A stretch of 64,000 nucleotides of DNA, taken from NCBI GenBank assembly GCA_022396035.1, contig JAIOXO010000001.1, positions 1-64,000 on the forward strand, in the 5' to 3' direction. This DNA is from Actinomycetes bacterium (GTDB lineage Bacteria; Actinomycetota; Humimicrobiia; Humimicrobiales; Humimicrobiaceae). The position numbers were made by a program, and so were the translations under genes. The notes under the pieces were generated by a model that saw only the letters and a program-made list of their open reading frames with translations, had not been told where the DNA came from and did no database searches. Positions 42,292-50,946 of this stretch are shown piece by piece (positions within the stretch are counted from its first letter, which is position 1; the number at the start of each line of letters is the position of its first letter).

Positions 42292-43143
42292 TTAAAAATT
42301 TACAAAATCGCTTCCAAAAGAAAATAACAGGGGACCCCCCACCATAATCACAAATGACGGCAGGATCATTAAGGCCAGTGGAAAAAGCATAAGCAGGGAA
42401 GCCTTTCTTGATTTCCTTTCCGCCTCCTGGGATATTTCAAATTTAAGCTGTTCAGATTTCTGCCTTAGAATTTCTGATATATTGGAACCACAGGACTCGG
42501 CAGTATTCAAAAGCATTAAAGTATCTTTAAACTGAGAGGGATTGGGGGAGTCTATTAACTGCCGGTAAGCTTCATTTTTACCCCGCCCTAAATTTATATT
42601 CTGTATAAATTTTTTAAATTCTCCGCATATCTTACCCTCATAATTTTTTACCATAATTTGCATGGATCTATAGATGTTCTGGCCGGACAGGGTAGATATG
42701 TACAATAGGTCCAGAATATAGGGTAAATCCAGGACTATATCCCGGTTTCTAGCTTTAATTTCATAGCCCAGTATTGCATCGGGTAATAAGTATCCTGCAA
42801 ACAGCCCGGCAACACCCAGGCCAATTTTAGCCATAAGTCCAGGCACCAATAACAGCAGAGCCAGCATAAGTAAAATAGAAATAAGCATCTTATAGCCTAA
42901 AAAAGATTGAACCTCAATTTTGTTTATTTTATTTAATTTGCCATTAAGTCTTTTTCTCCTTTCTACAGAGAGCCTGCCAAACCACAATCTGCCCAGTCCT
43001 GCCGCCAATTTATTTATTTTTTTTAGCATCATGGTCCGCCCGGTCCCGGGACTGCTGCCTGGTTTTAACCTGCTGCCCATATTTACAGCTGCCCATAAAC
43101 AACCGTACATAACTAAATACAGGATAATTAAAACTGCTATCAA
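42292..43143 (-). CDS. tadC: Tad pilus inner-membrane platform protein TadC
   Basis: Type II secretion system F-domain membrane protein (283 aa). The cytoplasmic domain contains LDLLYISTLSGQNIYRSMQ and the second half has LLMLFPLALMILPSFVIMVGG. Its position after tadB with a 4-bp overlap is typical. It forms the pilus assembly platform with TadB. Confidence 0.9.
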   Translation of the reverse strand: MIAVLIILYLVMYGCLWAAVNMGSRLKPGSSPGTGRTMMLKKINKLAAGLGRLWFGRLSVERRKRLNGKLNKINKIEVQSFLGYKMLISILLMLALLLLVPGLMAKIGLGVAGLFAGYLLPDAILGYEIKARNRDIVLDLPYILDLLYISTLSGQNIYRSMQIMVKNYEGKICGEFKKFIQNINLGRGKNEAYRQLIDSPNPSQFKDTLMLLNTAESCGSNISEILRQKSEQLKFEISQEAERKSRKASLLMLFPLALMILPSFVIMVGGPLLFSFGSDFVNF

Positions 43144-44012
43144 CCGGACCTCCCCACTACCTTTTTAATGGCAATAATTCCTGCTACCTCCAGCAGCCCT
43201 CCTATAGTTAGGACAATATTGGAAAACCCGCTATCCAGGAAATCCTTAACCATATCTTCCATTAAAAAATAAAGGCCGGTCAGGGCTGCTATTGGGAAAA
43301 GGGAGATTATGGTAGCCGAGAATCTACTCTGGATAGTCAGGGTACTAACTTTGGATTTAGCCTGTAAACTATGCTTGAGCGATCTACTTATATTCTCCAG
43401 GATAAACACCAGATTACCCCCAATTTTGTCATTTATCTTCAGGGCGCTGGCCAGCAACTTTATTTCTCTGCTCTCACACCTTACATACAGGTTATCCAGG
43501 GCCCGGTTCAGGGGCACACTTAATTGGAGCTGGTTTACCATAATCTCCAGATGGACCTTCAGGGGTTTTTTAGCCTGCCCAAGGTAACTTTTAAATATTT
43601 GCCTTACCGTTTTCTTGGCTTTAAGCATAAGTATCATATAGCTGATAAAGCTGATTGTCTGTAAATGCAGCGCATCATTTTCTTTTCTTTTTATTCCCAT
43701 TAAAAATTCATCGATTGCCAGCATGATGCAAACCGCCAGCAAAGAAGAAAAAACCAGATGTCTGAATAAGACCATAAAAACACCTGCCAGTACCAGCAGC
43801 CCCAAGCCTGAAAAAACCTTTTTTCTCCTTATATATATTCCGGCTGCCGCAGCCGGATTAAATCTGTAGCCAGAAGAAGGGCCTGTTCCGGTACCCGCCT
43901 TTAATTTTTTGCTCAAAATAAGGTTTTTTAATGCAGCATAGAGCAGGATAACCAGGCATGCTGCCATAGCCGGAAGAAGTAGATTCTCTATATTTTTAAT
44001 AAAACAATCCAT
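43140..44012 (-). CDS. tadB: Tad pilus inner-membrane platform protein TadB
   Basis: Second F-domain membrane protein (290 aa) with membrane helices at both ends and a cytoplasmic four-helix domain (LKVHLEIMVNQLQLSVPLNRALDNL, IGGNLVFILENISRSLK). It lies 2 bp downstream of tadA. Confidence 0.9.
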   Translation of the reverse strand: MDCFIKNIENLLLPAMAACLVILLYAALKNLILSKKLKAGTGTGPSSGYRFNPAAAAGIYIRRKKVFSGLGLLVLAGVFMVLFRHLVFSSLLAVCIMLAIDEFLMGIKRKENDALHLQTISFISYMILMLKAKKTVRQIFKSYLGQAKKPLKVHLEIMVNQLQLSVPLNRALDNLYVRCESREIKLLASALKINDKIGGNLVFILENISRSLKHSLQAKSKVSTLTIQSRFSATIISLFPIAALTGLYFLMEDMVKDFLDSGFSNIVLTIGGLLEVAGIIAIKKVVGRSG

Positions 44013-44014
44013 AG

Positions 44015-45148
44015 TTATTCACACTCGGTTAACTTGTTTATCCCTTCACAACTGTATACATCCTCTATATTCAAATTGCCCCGTTCCGGGGAAAAGAAAA
44101 TTCTGCTTATGGTAACTACTTTCTTCTTTTTCTCCCTTTTCTCCAGGTGAACCACCAGATCAAGAGATGAAGCTATTATTCTTTTTACCGAAGATGGGGT
44201 CAGGTTTAAATTATTAATCAACAGCAGGGTTTCCAGCCTGGATAACATATCCACAGATGAATTAGCATGCAGGGTAGACAGGGACCCGTTATGGCCGGTA
44301 TTCATTGCCTGCAGAACATCTATTGCTTCCGGCCCCCTTATCTCCCCCACTATTATCCGGTCCGGCCTCATACGTAATGAATTTTTTACCAGCTGCCTTA
44401 TGGTAACCGCACCCCTGCCCTCAATATTGGGGGGCTTGGATTCCAGCCTTATTACATGGGGAATATTAAGCTTAAGTTCCAGGGTGTCTTCAATAGTAAT
44501 CACCCGTTCGGCCGGAGAAATAAAATTGGAGAGCACATTTAACAGAGTAGTTTTGCCGGTTGAGGTTCCTCCTGAAATTATTATATTTGCCTTACGCCTT
44601 ACATGGCGTTTTAGAAAATCAGCAATATCGGCGTCTAACATTCCCAGGTCAACCAAATCCTTTATACCCATGATATTCTGCCTGAATTTTCTTATGGTAA
44701 CCACTACCGGTTCAATAGATACCGGAGAGATAACCACGTTAATCCGGGAACCGTTTTTCAACCTGGCATCAACCATGGGTGAACTTTCATCAACCCTTAA
44801 CCCCAGCGGGCTTAGAATTTTATCAATAATATTTCTAAGGTGGGCATTGTCCCTGAAACAAATGCCGGTTTTTACCAGGCAGCTATTTTTCTCTACATAC
44901 ACTTCATGGTGATGGTTTATCATTATTTCCGTAACTTCATCATCTTCTATTAAAGGGCTTATGGGGCCGAACTCAAAGCTATCCAGATAAATTTCTTCGG
45001 CTACCGATGATATTTTCTTTTCAGTTATTATTAACTTCTCCTTCCGGGCTATCTCTTTTACCTCAGTCTCTATCTTCTCCAGCCTCTGCTCCGGGTTCAG
45101 CTTTTTCAGGTGTTTAAAATCTATTTTCTCTATCAGTGTTTTATACAT
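44015..45148 (-). CDS. tadA: Tad pilus assembly ATPase TadA/CpaF
   Basis: Hexameric secretion ATPase (377 aa) that powers pilus extension and possibly retraction. Walker A GGTSTGKT at 193-200, the Asp box and Walker B in VITIEDTLELKL and RPDRIIVGEIRGPEAIDVLQAMNTGHNGSLSTLHANS. The N-terminal domain is the short CpaF type. It overlaps tadZ by 8 bp. Confidence 0.96.
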   Translation of the reverse strand: MYKTLIEKIDFKHLKKLNPEQRLEKIETEVKEIARKEKLIITEKKISSVAEEIYLDSFEFGPISPLIEDDEVTEIMINHHHEVYVEKNSCLVKTGICFRDNAHLRNIIDKILSPLGLRVDESSPMVDARLKNGSRINVVISPVSIEPVVVTIRKFRQNIMGIKDLVDLGMLDADIADFLKRHVRRKANIIISGGTSTGKTTLLNVLSNFISPAERVITIEDTLELKLNIPHVIRLESKPPNIEGRGAVTIRQLVKNSLRMRPDRIIVGEIRGPEAIDVLQAMNTGHNGSLSTLHANSSVDMLSRLETLLLINNLNLTPSSVKRIIASSLDLVVHLEKREKKKKVVTISRIFFSPERGNLNIEDVYSCEGINKLTECE

Positions 45149-45881
45149 GGTCTAATTCCTCATAAATTGAATCAGCAAAACTGGCAATGCTCTTGGTTAT
45201 TCTTAAATTGTATTTGAATATATGGGTTGGACCCTGATTCAGAAATAAATACTCTATATCCCGGTCATAAGGAATGAATGCTTTAATGGGATAATTAATA
45301 TAACTGTTGATTAAGGCCGGAGATAAACATGGTTTCAGGTTGTATTTATTTATAACCAGATCTATGGGCAGGTCAGCCTTCAGGCCGCTAAGCCCTGATA
45401 AAATGCCATTAAGGTTCTTAACCGACATCAGTGAAGGACTGGAAACCAGGGAAATCTTATCCTGTTGCCCTAACAGTTCCCATCCCGTAAAGTCCAGGCA
45501 AAAAATTGGCATATCAATTATTATCAGCTGGAAATATTTTTCCAGTTCTTTTAAGAAGCTGCCCATATCCGGCAGATCAGCATAGCAGCTATGATTTACC
45601 GGGGGCAATATAATATTCAGGCTGAATTCAGTATTTATAACTAGGTTTTTTAACAGGGTTATATCAATATCTTTAATACCCCTGGGTACATCCCCCAGGT
45701 CTTTTACCTGTTTTTCTTCCAAGCCAAAGATAATCCTGCTGGCAAATGAGCCCAGACTCAGATCCATCAGAAGTATATTTTTTTCTTTCTTCAGTGCGTA
45801 ATATGCGGCTACACTGTAACTGAGGAAACTGCATCCGCAGCCGCCTTTGGATCCGGTAAATAGTATACTCTTGCCCTCCAT
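45141..45881 (-). CDS. TadZ/CpaE-like MinD-family localisation ATPase
   Basis: ParA/MinD superfamily protein (246 aa) with the deviant P-loop GSKGGCGCSFLSYSVA near the N terminus and ILLMDLSLGSFASRIIFG. TadZ/CpaE proteins position the Tad machinery, commonly at a cell pole. It is located between cpaB and tadA. Confidence 0.85.
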   Translation of the reverse strand: MEGKSILFTGSKGGCGCSFLSYSVAAYYALKKEKNILLMDLSLGSFASRIIFGLEEKQVKDLGDVPRGIKDIDITLLKNLVINTEFSLNIILPPVNHSCYADLPDMGSFLKELEKYFQLIIIDMPIFCLDFTGWELLGQQDKISLVSSPSLMSVKNLNGILSGLSGLKADLPIDLVINKYNLKPCLSPALINSYINYPIKAFIPYDRDIEYLFLNQGPTHIFKYNLRITKSIASFADSIYEELDHV

Positions 45882-45893
45882 GTTAAAACCTTT

Positions 45894-46619
45894 CTAATAA
45901 TTAAATATTTCTTCGGGACAAAGGGATAAATTGATAGTCCCTCTTTCCAATGCCAAAAACACTGTTTCTGCTTCCTGCCCGGTAACATATATGGATACTA
46001 CACACCCGGTTGGGCCCGGGGATTCAGGCACCTGGCTGTCTTCAATAAACCATTCCTGGTTCTGGCCTGGATTATCCTGCCCCCTGCTAACCATTACTAT
46101 TTCTTTCCGGGAAATTACTGTCTCCGGTACCATATCGCCGGAAGCCTGCTGATAATAAACAGAAACCATATCTATGTTCTGGCCTGGCTGAAGCAAATCG
46201 GGGGGCCCGTAAAAAGTTACGGGGACAGTTACCAGCCTTTTTCCCTGAGGGATATAAGAGCTGTACCCGCTGCTGCTTTTCGGCGATTGCCCTGAGATAA
46301 ATTCGCTATATATTATTTCCCCCCGGCTTATGTTTTTCAAACATTCCTCTCCAACCGCCTTTTCCGGGTCCCTGATGGCCCTCTCGCTGGATATGGCTGA
46401 AGGGATGCCCTGAACCTGCAGCATAGAATCCTGGATAATCTGCCCGGCAGCAATATCCCTGCCGGCAATTACCACTTTTTGTAGATTTTCATTCTGGGGT
46501 ATCTTGGATCTCAGATTATTAATATACCAGAACATAAATATCCCTATTACTGCCGCTACTGATAAGAACAGTATTGCTAATATTTTTTGTTTTATTATAA
46601 GAGTCGCTCTGCTTTTCAT
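45894..46619 (-). CDS. cpaB: Tad pilus protein CpaB/RcpC (SAF domain)
   Basis: Membrane-anchored periplasm/wall-side protein with one N-terminal helix (about 11-33) followed by a SAF domain (VVIAGRDIAAGQIIQDSMLQ) and a RcpC-like C-terminal domain. The start at 46619 has AAAAGGA 9 bp upstream, trimming a longer reading frame. It is the first gene of the operon. No secretin (cpaC/rcpA) or prepilin peptidase (cpaA/tadV) accompanies it here. Confidence 0.9.
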   Translation of the reverse strand: MKSRATLIIKQKILAILFLSVAAVIGIFMFWYINNLRSKIPQNENLQKVVIAGRDIAAGQIIQDSMLQVQGIPSAISSERAIRDPEKAVGEECLKNISRGEIIYSEFISGQSPKSSSGYSSYIPQGKRLVTVPVTFYGPPDLLQPGQNIDMVSVYYQQASGDMVPETVISRKEIVMVSRGQDNPGQNQEWFIEDSQVPESPGPTGCVVSIYVTGQEAETVFLALERGTINLSLCPEEIFNY

Positions 46620-46644
46620 ATAATTTATCCTTTTATGTATTACT

Positions 46645-46673
46645 ATATTAATATAATTAGACATTTATGTAAA
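46645..46673 (-). promoter_or_regulatory. Candidate promoter of the Tad operon
   Basis: Minus-strand TTTACA (46668-46673), a 17-bp spacer and TAATAT (46645-46650), close to the cpaB start, giving a leader of about 20 nt. Confidence 0.45.
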
Positions 46674-46748
46674 TAGATAAATCAAAATTTATGGCAGGCA
46701 AAAATATTTAATGTTTTTTAAGATTTGTTTATGGGTATTACAGGCTGT

Positions 46749-47699
46749 CTAAACCAGGTTGACCGGATGGCCCTGCCTGAATGCCTGGATGTTTTTGGAA
46801 GTAATATCTACCAGCCTCTGCCTTGTTTCCCTGGCTGACCAGGCACAATGGGGGGTTACCATTATATTACTGCTTTCTCTCAGCAAAGATATCCGGTCCT
46901 TCGGAGGCTCCTGGCCTAATACATCTATCCCTGCACCGGATATCTGGCCCTGTTTAAGAGCACTGGCTAAATCCTGTTCATTTATAATGCCGCCCCTGGC
47001 GGTATTAATAATAATTGCTGTGTTCTTCATCATCCCAAATTCCCTTGCAGAAATGAGATCACGGGTTTTATCGGTTAAAGGACAGTGCAAGGATATTATA
47101 TCGGACTCCTTTATAAGCTGTTCGAATTCAGTATTGCTGTACCCGGTATCTGAAATATCCCCAACATCATGGGCCAATACCTTCATGCCAAAACCTTCCG
47201 CTATCCCGGCTACTGCCCTCCCGATAGTTCCAAAGCCTATGATTCCAATGGTTTTGCCATACAACTCAAATCCTGGATAAGAGAGCATATTAAAAGTTCG
47301 GGATTTTTGCCACAGGCCTCCATTTACATCCCCGGCGTACCGGCAGCAACTGGTAGCCAGGTTAAGTATTAGCGCAAATGTATGCTGGCTTACTGAATGC
47401 TGGGCATAACCCGGTACATTAGCAACCAGTTTGTTGTATTTTTTGGCTGCTGAAGTATCTACATTATTGTAGCCGGTAGCAATAACACAGATTAATTTCA
47501 AAGCTTCAAGCCGGCGGATAGTATCTGCATTTATCACTATTTTGTTGGTAATTATTACTTCCGCATCCCGGACATAATCTGCCGGATTATCCTGGTTAGA
47601 AATTGAAAAAAGCTTCAGATTACCCTGTTCCCGCAGGGGCTTGAAGTCTATATCTTGATTTAAGGAAATAGTATCAGAGTCTAAAAAGATTATATCCAT
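46749..47699 (-). CDS. D-2-hydroxyacid dehydrogenase (NAD-dependent)
   Basis: The 316-aa enzyme of the glycerate/hydroxypyruvate-type family. NAD-binding GIIGFGTIGRAVAGIA is in the middle. Catalytic Arg in NTARGGIINE, Glu in the DVLGQEPP region and His in VTPHCAWSAR complete the Arg-Glu-His triad. I start at the ATG at 47699, preceded by AAGGC. It reduces 2-keto acids or oxidises D-2-hydroxy acids. It lies downstream of glutamate dehydrogenase, but a strong terminator separates them. Confidence 0.92.
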   Translation of the reverse strand: MDIIFLDSDTISLNQDIDFKPLREQGNLKLFSISNQDNPADYVRDAEVIITNKIVINADTIRRLEALKLICVIATGYNNVDTSAAKKYNKLVANVPGYAQHSVSQHTFALILNLATSCCRYAGDVNGGLWQKSRTFNMLSYPGFELYGKTIGIIGFGTIGRAVAGIAEGFGMKVLAHDVGDISDTGYSNTEFEQLIKESDIISLHCPLTDKTRDLISAREFGMMKNTAIIINTARGGIINEQDLASALKQGQISGAGIDVLGQEPPKDRISLLRESSNIMVTPHCAWSARETRQRLVDITSKNIQAFRQGHPVNLV

Positions 47700-47740
47700 A
47701 ACTGCCTTCATCTATATTTACAATCAGTAAATATTATAAA

Positions 47741-47773
47741 ACAAAAGCCCCGGCATAAAAAGTTGCCGGGGCT
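47741..47773 (-). terminator. Rho-independent terminator after glutamate dehydrogenase
   Basis: On the minus strand AGCCCCGGCA and TGCCGGGGCT form a perfect 10-bp stem followed by TTTTGTTTT. It lies 28 bp after the GDH stop codon. Confidence 0.92.
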
Positions 47774-47801
47774 ATAATTATCTAATTATAGACAGCACTG
47801 A

Positions 47802-49067
47802 TTATAAATAGCAATGTGACCGGGTAGTCTTCAGGCTCACCGCATCGGCAACCCTTTTTACCGCCAGCATGCCGGCTGCAGTCCTCATATCAACTTTCCG
47901 CTGCCTGGACATCAGGTAAACCTCATTGAAGGACCGCTCCATAATCTTTTTCAACTTTGAATTAACTTCCCGGTAAGTCCAGTAGTATGACTGGCAATTC
48001 TGGACCCATTCAAAATAAGATACGGTAACCCCTCCCGCATTGCAGAGCATATCCGGTATAACCATTATATTCTTCTGATGAAGAATCTGGTCAGCTTCCG
48101 GAGTTACTGGAGCATTAGCAGCTTCCGCTATAATTTTTGCCTTTATATTGGGAGCATTGTTTTTATCAATCTGGTTCTCCAGCGCCGCAGGTATAAGTAT
48201 ATCGCAATCCAGTTCCAGTAACTTGTCCGCATCTATAGCCTCGCATTCGGAATAATTGCAAACCGAACGGGTCTCTTCCTTATGGGCCAGAACCTGCTGG
48301 GGTCTAAGACCGTTGGGATTATAAATAGCCCCTCCTGAATCGCTTACTGCAATTATCTTAAAGCCCAAATCGCCCAATATCCTGGCACAATGATAGCCGG
48401 CATTTCCGTAACCCTGAATGGCCACCGTCAGCTCATCATTTTCCATTCCCAATTTCTTTAAAGCCGAAAGAATGGTAAACACTACCCCTGCAGATGTAGC
48501 TTCATCCCTTCCCTGGGATCCTCCAAGCTCTATGGGTTTACCGGTAACTATTCCCGGAACAAAATGCCCCTTCTGGTTGCTGTAAGCATCGGTCATCCAA
48601 GCCATAATCTGGGGAGTGGTCCCCACATCCGGAGCTGGAATATCGGTATCTATGCCTATATTGGGTGAAAGCTCAAGTATAAACTGCCTGGATAATGCCT
48701 CCAGCTCTCTGACTGAAAGCTGCTTGGGATTAACTGTAACCCCGCCCTTGGCACCGCCAAAAGGCACGCCCACCACTGCAGTTTTTAAGGTCATCAGCAT
48801 AGCCAAAGCCTTAACATCATCCAGGGTAACTGTAGGGCTGAACCTCAATCCTCCCTTGGTAGGGCCCCGGTCCGAATTATGCTGTACCCGGTAACCCTTA
48901 AAAACATCAATCTCTCCATCATCCATCTGAACCCTGGCCGATACCTCTACTACCCTTCTGGGCTCCCTTAAATATTTTCTTATTCCCGGTTTTAAGCCTA
49001 GGAGTTCCATGATCTGGTCAATTCTCTCCTGGGTCATGGCCCAAACATTCTTTTCTGCTTTCTGCAT
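47802..49067 (-). CDS. Glu/Leu/Phe/Val dehydrogenase (glutamate dehydrogenase)
   Basis: Oxidative deaminase linking glutamate and 2-oxoglutarate (421 aa). The catalytic lysine region is PFGGAKGGVTVNPK, substrate-binding GLRFSP and KTAVVGVPFGG, and the Rossmann domain VAIQGYGNAGYHCARIL. AAAGGAGAAAAG precedes the ATG at 49067, making that the true start. Transcription starts from 49205-49233 and passes an attenuator-like leader, so expression is probably set by premature termination. It is monocistronic, ended by the terminator at 47741-47773. Confidence 0.95.
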   Translation of the reverse strand: MQKAEKNVWAMTQERIDQIMELLGLKPGIRKYLREPRRVVEVSARVQMDDGEIDVFKGYRVQHNSDRGPTKGGLRFSPTVTLDDVKALAMLMTLKTAVVGVPFGGAKGGVTVNPKQLSVRELEALSRQFILELSPNIGIDTDIPAPDVGTTPQIMAWMTDAYSNQKGHFVPGIVTGKPIELGGSQGRDEATSAGVVFTILSALKKLGMENDELTVAIQGYGNAGYHCARILGDLGFKIIAVSDSGGAIYNPNGLRPQQVLAHKEETRSVCNYSECEAIDADKLLELDCDILIPAALENQIDKNNAPNIKAKIIAEAANAPVTPEADQILHQKNIMVIPDMLCNAGGVTVSYFEWVQNCQSYYWTYREVNSKLKKIMERSFNEVYLMSRQRKVDMRTAAGMLAVKRVADAVSLKTTRSHCYL

Positions 49068-49094
49068 CTTTTCTCCTTTGAAAAAAATAACTGA

Positions 49095-49148
49095 CAAAAA
49101 ACAAAAAAGCACCCCCAATTAAACCATCATGGTTTAAAAAAAAGATGC
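49095..49148 (-). terminator. Terminator-like hairpin in the glutamate dehydrogenase leader (attenuator)
   Basis: On the minus strand an inner perfect stem TTAAACCA/TGGTTTAA (49119-49137) is extended by GCATC/GGTGC and G-U pairs, then TTTTTTGTTTTTT (49095-49108). It ends 28 bp before the GDH start codon, too close for another promoter between them, so it must regulate GDH. Confidence 0.6.
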
Positions 49149-49183
49149 TTCATTGCACTATATAAAAAGGCTTCATTGCCTTT
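49145..49183 (-). ncRNA. Tandem hairpins with identical loops in the glutamate dehydrogenase leader
   Basis: The decamer GCAATGAAGC occurs twice on the minus strand (49170-49179 and 49147-49156), 23 bp apart. Each forms a small hairpin with the same AATGAA loop; the first stem is AAAGGC/GCCTTT (49166-49183). The second hairpin uses bases that also form the 5' arm of the terminator at 49095-49148, so the two cannot form together. Class not recognised. Confidence 0.5.
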
Positions 49184-49204
49184 AATTTTTTGTAAACGGA
49201 ATAG

Positions 49205-49233
49205 ATTATATAAACTATGGTTTATTTAATCAA
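49205..49233 (-). promoter_or_regulatory. Promoter of glutamate dehydrogenase
   Basis: Minus-strand TTGATT (49228-49233), exactly 17 bp, consensus TATAAT (49205-49210). It lies just after the rng stop codon and gives a 5' leader of about 130 nt. Confidence 0.7.
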
Positions 49234-49248
49234 GGATTATTTGGTACC

Positions 49249-50946
49249 TTATTTAATAACCGTAGCCGCTGCACTAGTCTTGGATATGGTCTTAATCTCC
49301 ACCCTGACCTTCTGGCCCATGTATTTTTGCCCATCAATAATCTGCACTACATACCCCTCCACTCTGGACAGGGCATCACTTTTATTATGCATATACGGCT
49401 CTTCTACCGTGAGGTCAAGGATGTCCCCTATACCAAAAGGTTTGGCCGCTTTTTTAATGTGCTCCACCGAACCTTCCTCTTCCACAATAAATGCATCAGT
49501 GGGCAGATTATCGTCTCCGGTTACGGCAATATACTTTTTGGTAATATTTTCCAGATGCTTCAGGTTCTTGCCTCCCTGTCCGATAATAAGCGCGGCAATA
49601 GTCGAATTTAATCTTACCAGAAAAGCTTTTTCCTTGCTCTCCTTGGCCAGCTTCCTTATTTTTCTCTCTACTTCCAGCCTCAGGGTTTCCTCGCTTTTCA
49701 CATAACCCATACCCTTGCACTGGGGGCAAACCTTGCAGAGGGTTCCTACAATTCCATCGGAAACATTCTTCCTGGTCATCTCCACCAGTCCAAACTTTGA
49801 AAAATTCAATACCTCATTTTTTGTCCTGTCATTCTCCAGGCACTGATTAAACTTGTTCAATACTTTTCTTTTATCCTTTTCACTGGACATATCAATAAAA
49901 TCAATAACTATAATTCCGCCGATGTCCCTTAGCCTCAGCTGGCTGGAAATGGCTTCAGCAGCCTCCAAGTTGGTCCTCAGGATAGTCTGGTTGGAATTCT
50001 TGCCAGAAGTATACTTTCCGGTATTAACATCTATGGATGTAAGACCTTCGCCATAATCAATTACTATAAATCCACCTGACTTAAGCCACACCTTTCTTTC
50101 CAGTGCGCTTTCAATAACTTCATTAACATTAAAAACTTCAAACAACTCATCGGGACCATTATGCACCACAATATCATTAAACTTGGACCCAATGCTCTTA
50201 ATATAACGCTGGATTTCCCGCTTACTGTTCTTCTTATCCACGTATATAGTAGTAAATTCCTCACTGAATATGTCTCGTAAAAGCTTTATAACTATTGACT
50301 GCTCCTCTGACAACAGTGACGGTTTATTGGTTTTGGCTGCTCTCCTCTCGATACTTTTCCACATCCTAACCAGGTGCTTCAGGTCTTTCTTTAACTGATA
50401 ATTAGTCCCATTTTTGGCCGCAGTCCTTACAATTAAACCAAAATCCTTGGGCTTTATTTCCGTGGCCAGAGACCTTAAGCGGTCCCTCTGTTCGCCCGGA
50501 AGCTTTCTGGATACCCCAATCCCGTCATTAAATGGAGCCAGCACCAGATACCTTCCCGGCAGGGAAACATAGGTGGTCAGCCTGGCCCCCTTGCTTTTCA
50601 TGGGATCCTTGGTTACCTGTACCATTATATTCTGGTTGGGTTTCAATACGTGCTGAATTTTTTTTGGTTTTACCTCTCTGTCATCTACATCCAGGTCAAA
50701 ATCTACTTCATTTACATACAGGAAAGCATTTCTGTCCACCCCTATATCTACAAATGCCGCATCCAGGCTGGGAAGAACATTTTTAACTTTTCCCATATAT
50801 ATGTTTCCTACCAGGGATTTCTTTATTTTACGGTCAAAATAAAGCTGAACCACCCGGCTTGATTCCAGGATAGCCACCCTGGTTTCGTTCTTATCAGAAC
50901 TAACAAGCATTTCTTTCTTCAATTTCTTAATAAACTCCTTACTCAA
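49249..50946 (-). CDS. rng: Ribonuclease G/E family endoribonuclease
   Basis: RNase G/E (565 aa), which cuts single-stranded AU-rich RNA and matures 16S rRNA. It has an S1-like domain near residues 38-125 (GNIYMGKVKNVLPSLDAAFVDIGVDRNAFLYVNEVD), the catalytic RNase H-like core with FIVIDYGEGLTSIDVNTG and GGIIVIDFIDM (metal-binding Asp), and the zinc-link cysteines in CKVCPQCKG. A TRAM-like C-terminal segment follows. It overlaps the DUF2344 gene by 4 bp and ends the long mre operon. Confidence 0.95.
   Translation of the reverse strand: MSKEFIKKLKKEMLVSSDKNETRVAILESSRVVQLYFDRKIKKSLVGNIYMGKVKNVLPSLDAAFVDIGVDRNAFLYVNEVDFDLDVDDREVKPKKIQHVLKPNQNIMVQVTKDPMKSKGARLTTYVSLPGRYLVLAPFNDGIGVSRKLPGEQRDRLRSLATEIKPKDFGLIVRTAAKNGTNYQLKKDLKHLVRMWKSIERRAAKTNKPSLLSEEQSIVIKLLRDIFSEEFTTIYVDKKNSKREIQRYIKSIGSKFNDIVVHNGPDELFEVFNVNEVIESALERKVWLKSGGFIVIDYGEGLTSIDVNTGKYTSGKNSNQTILRTNLEAAEAISSQLRLRDIGGIIVIDFIDMSSEKDKRKVLNKFNQCLENDRTKNEVLNFSKFGLVEMTRKNVSDGIVGTLCKVCPQCKGMGYVKSEETLRLEVERKIRKLAKESKEKAFLVRLNSTIAALIIGQGGKNLKHLENITKKYIAVTGDDNLPTDAFIVEEEGSVEHIKKAAKPFGIGDILDLTVEEPYMHNKSDALSRVEGYVVQIIDGQKYMGQKVRVEIKTISKTSAAATVIK

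Noticed and set aside
44400-44912. 170-aa open frame opposite tadA
   Set aside because: Antisense to the Walker A/B region of TadA; composition is typical of a shadow frame.
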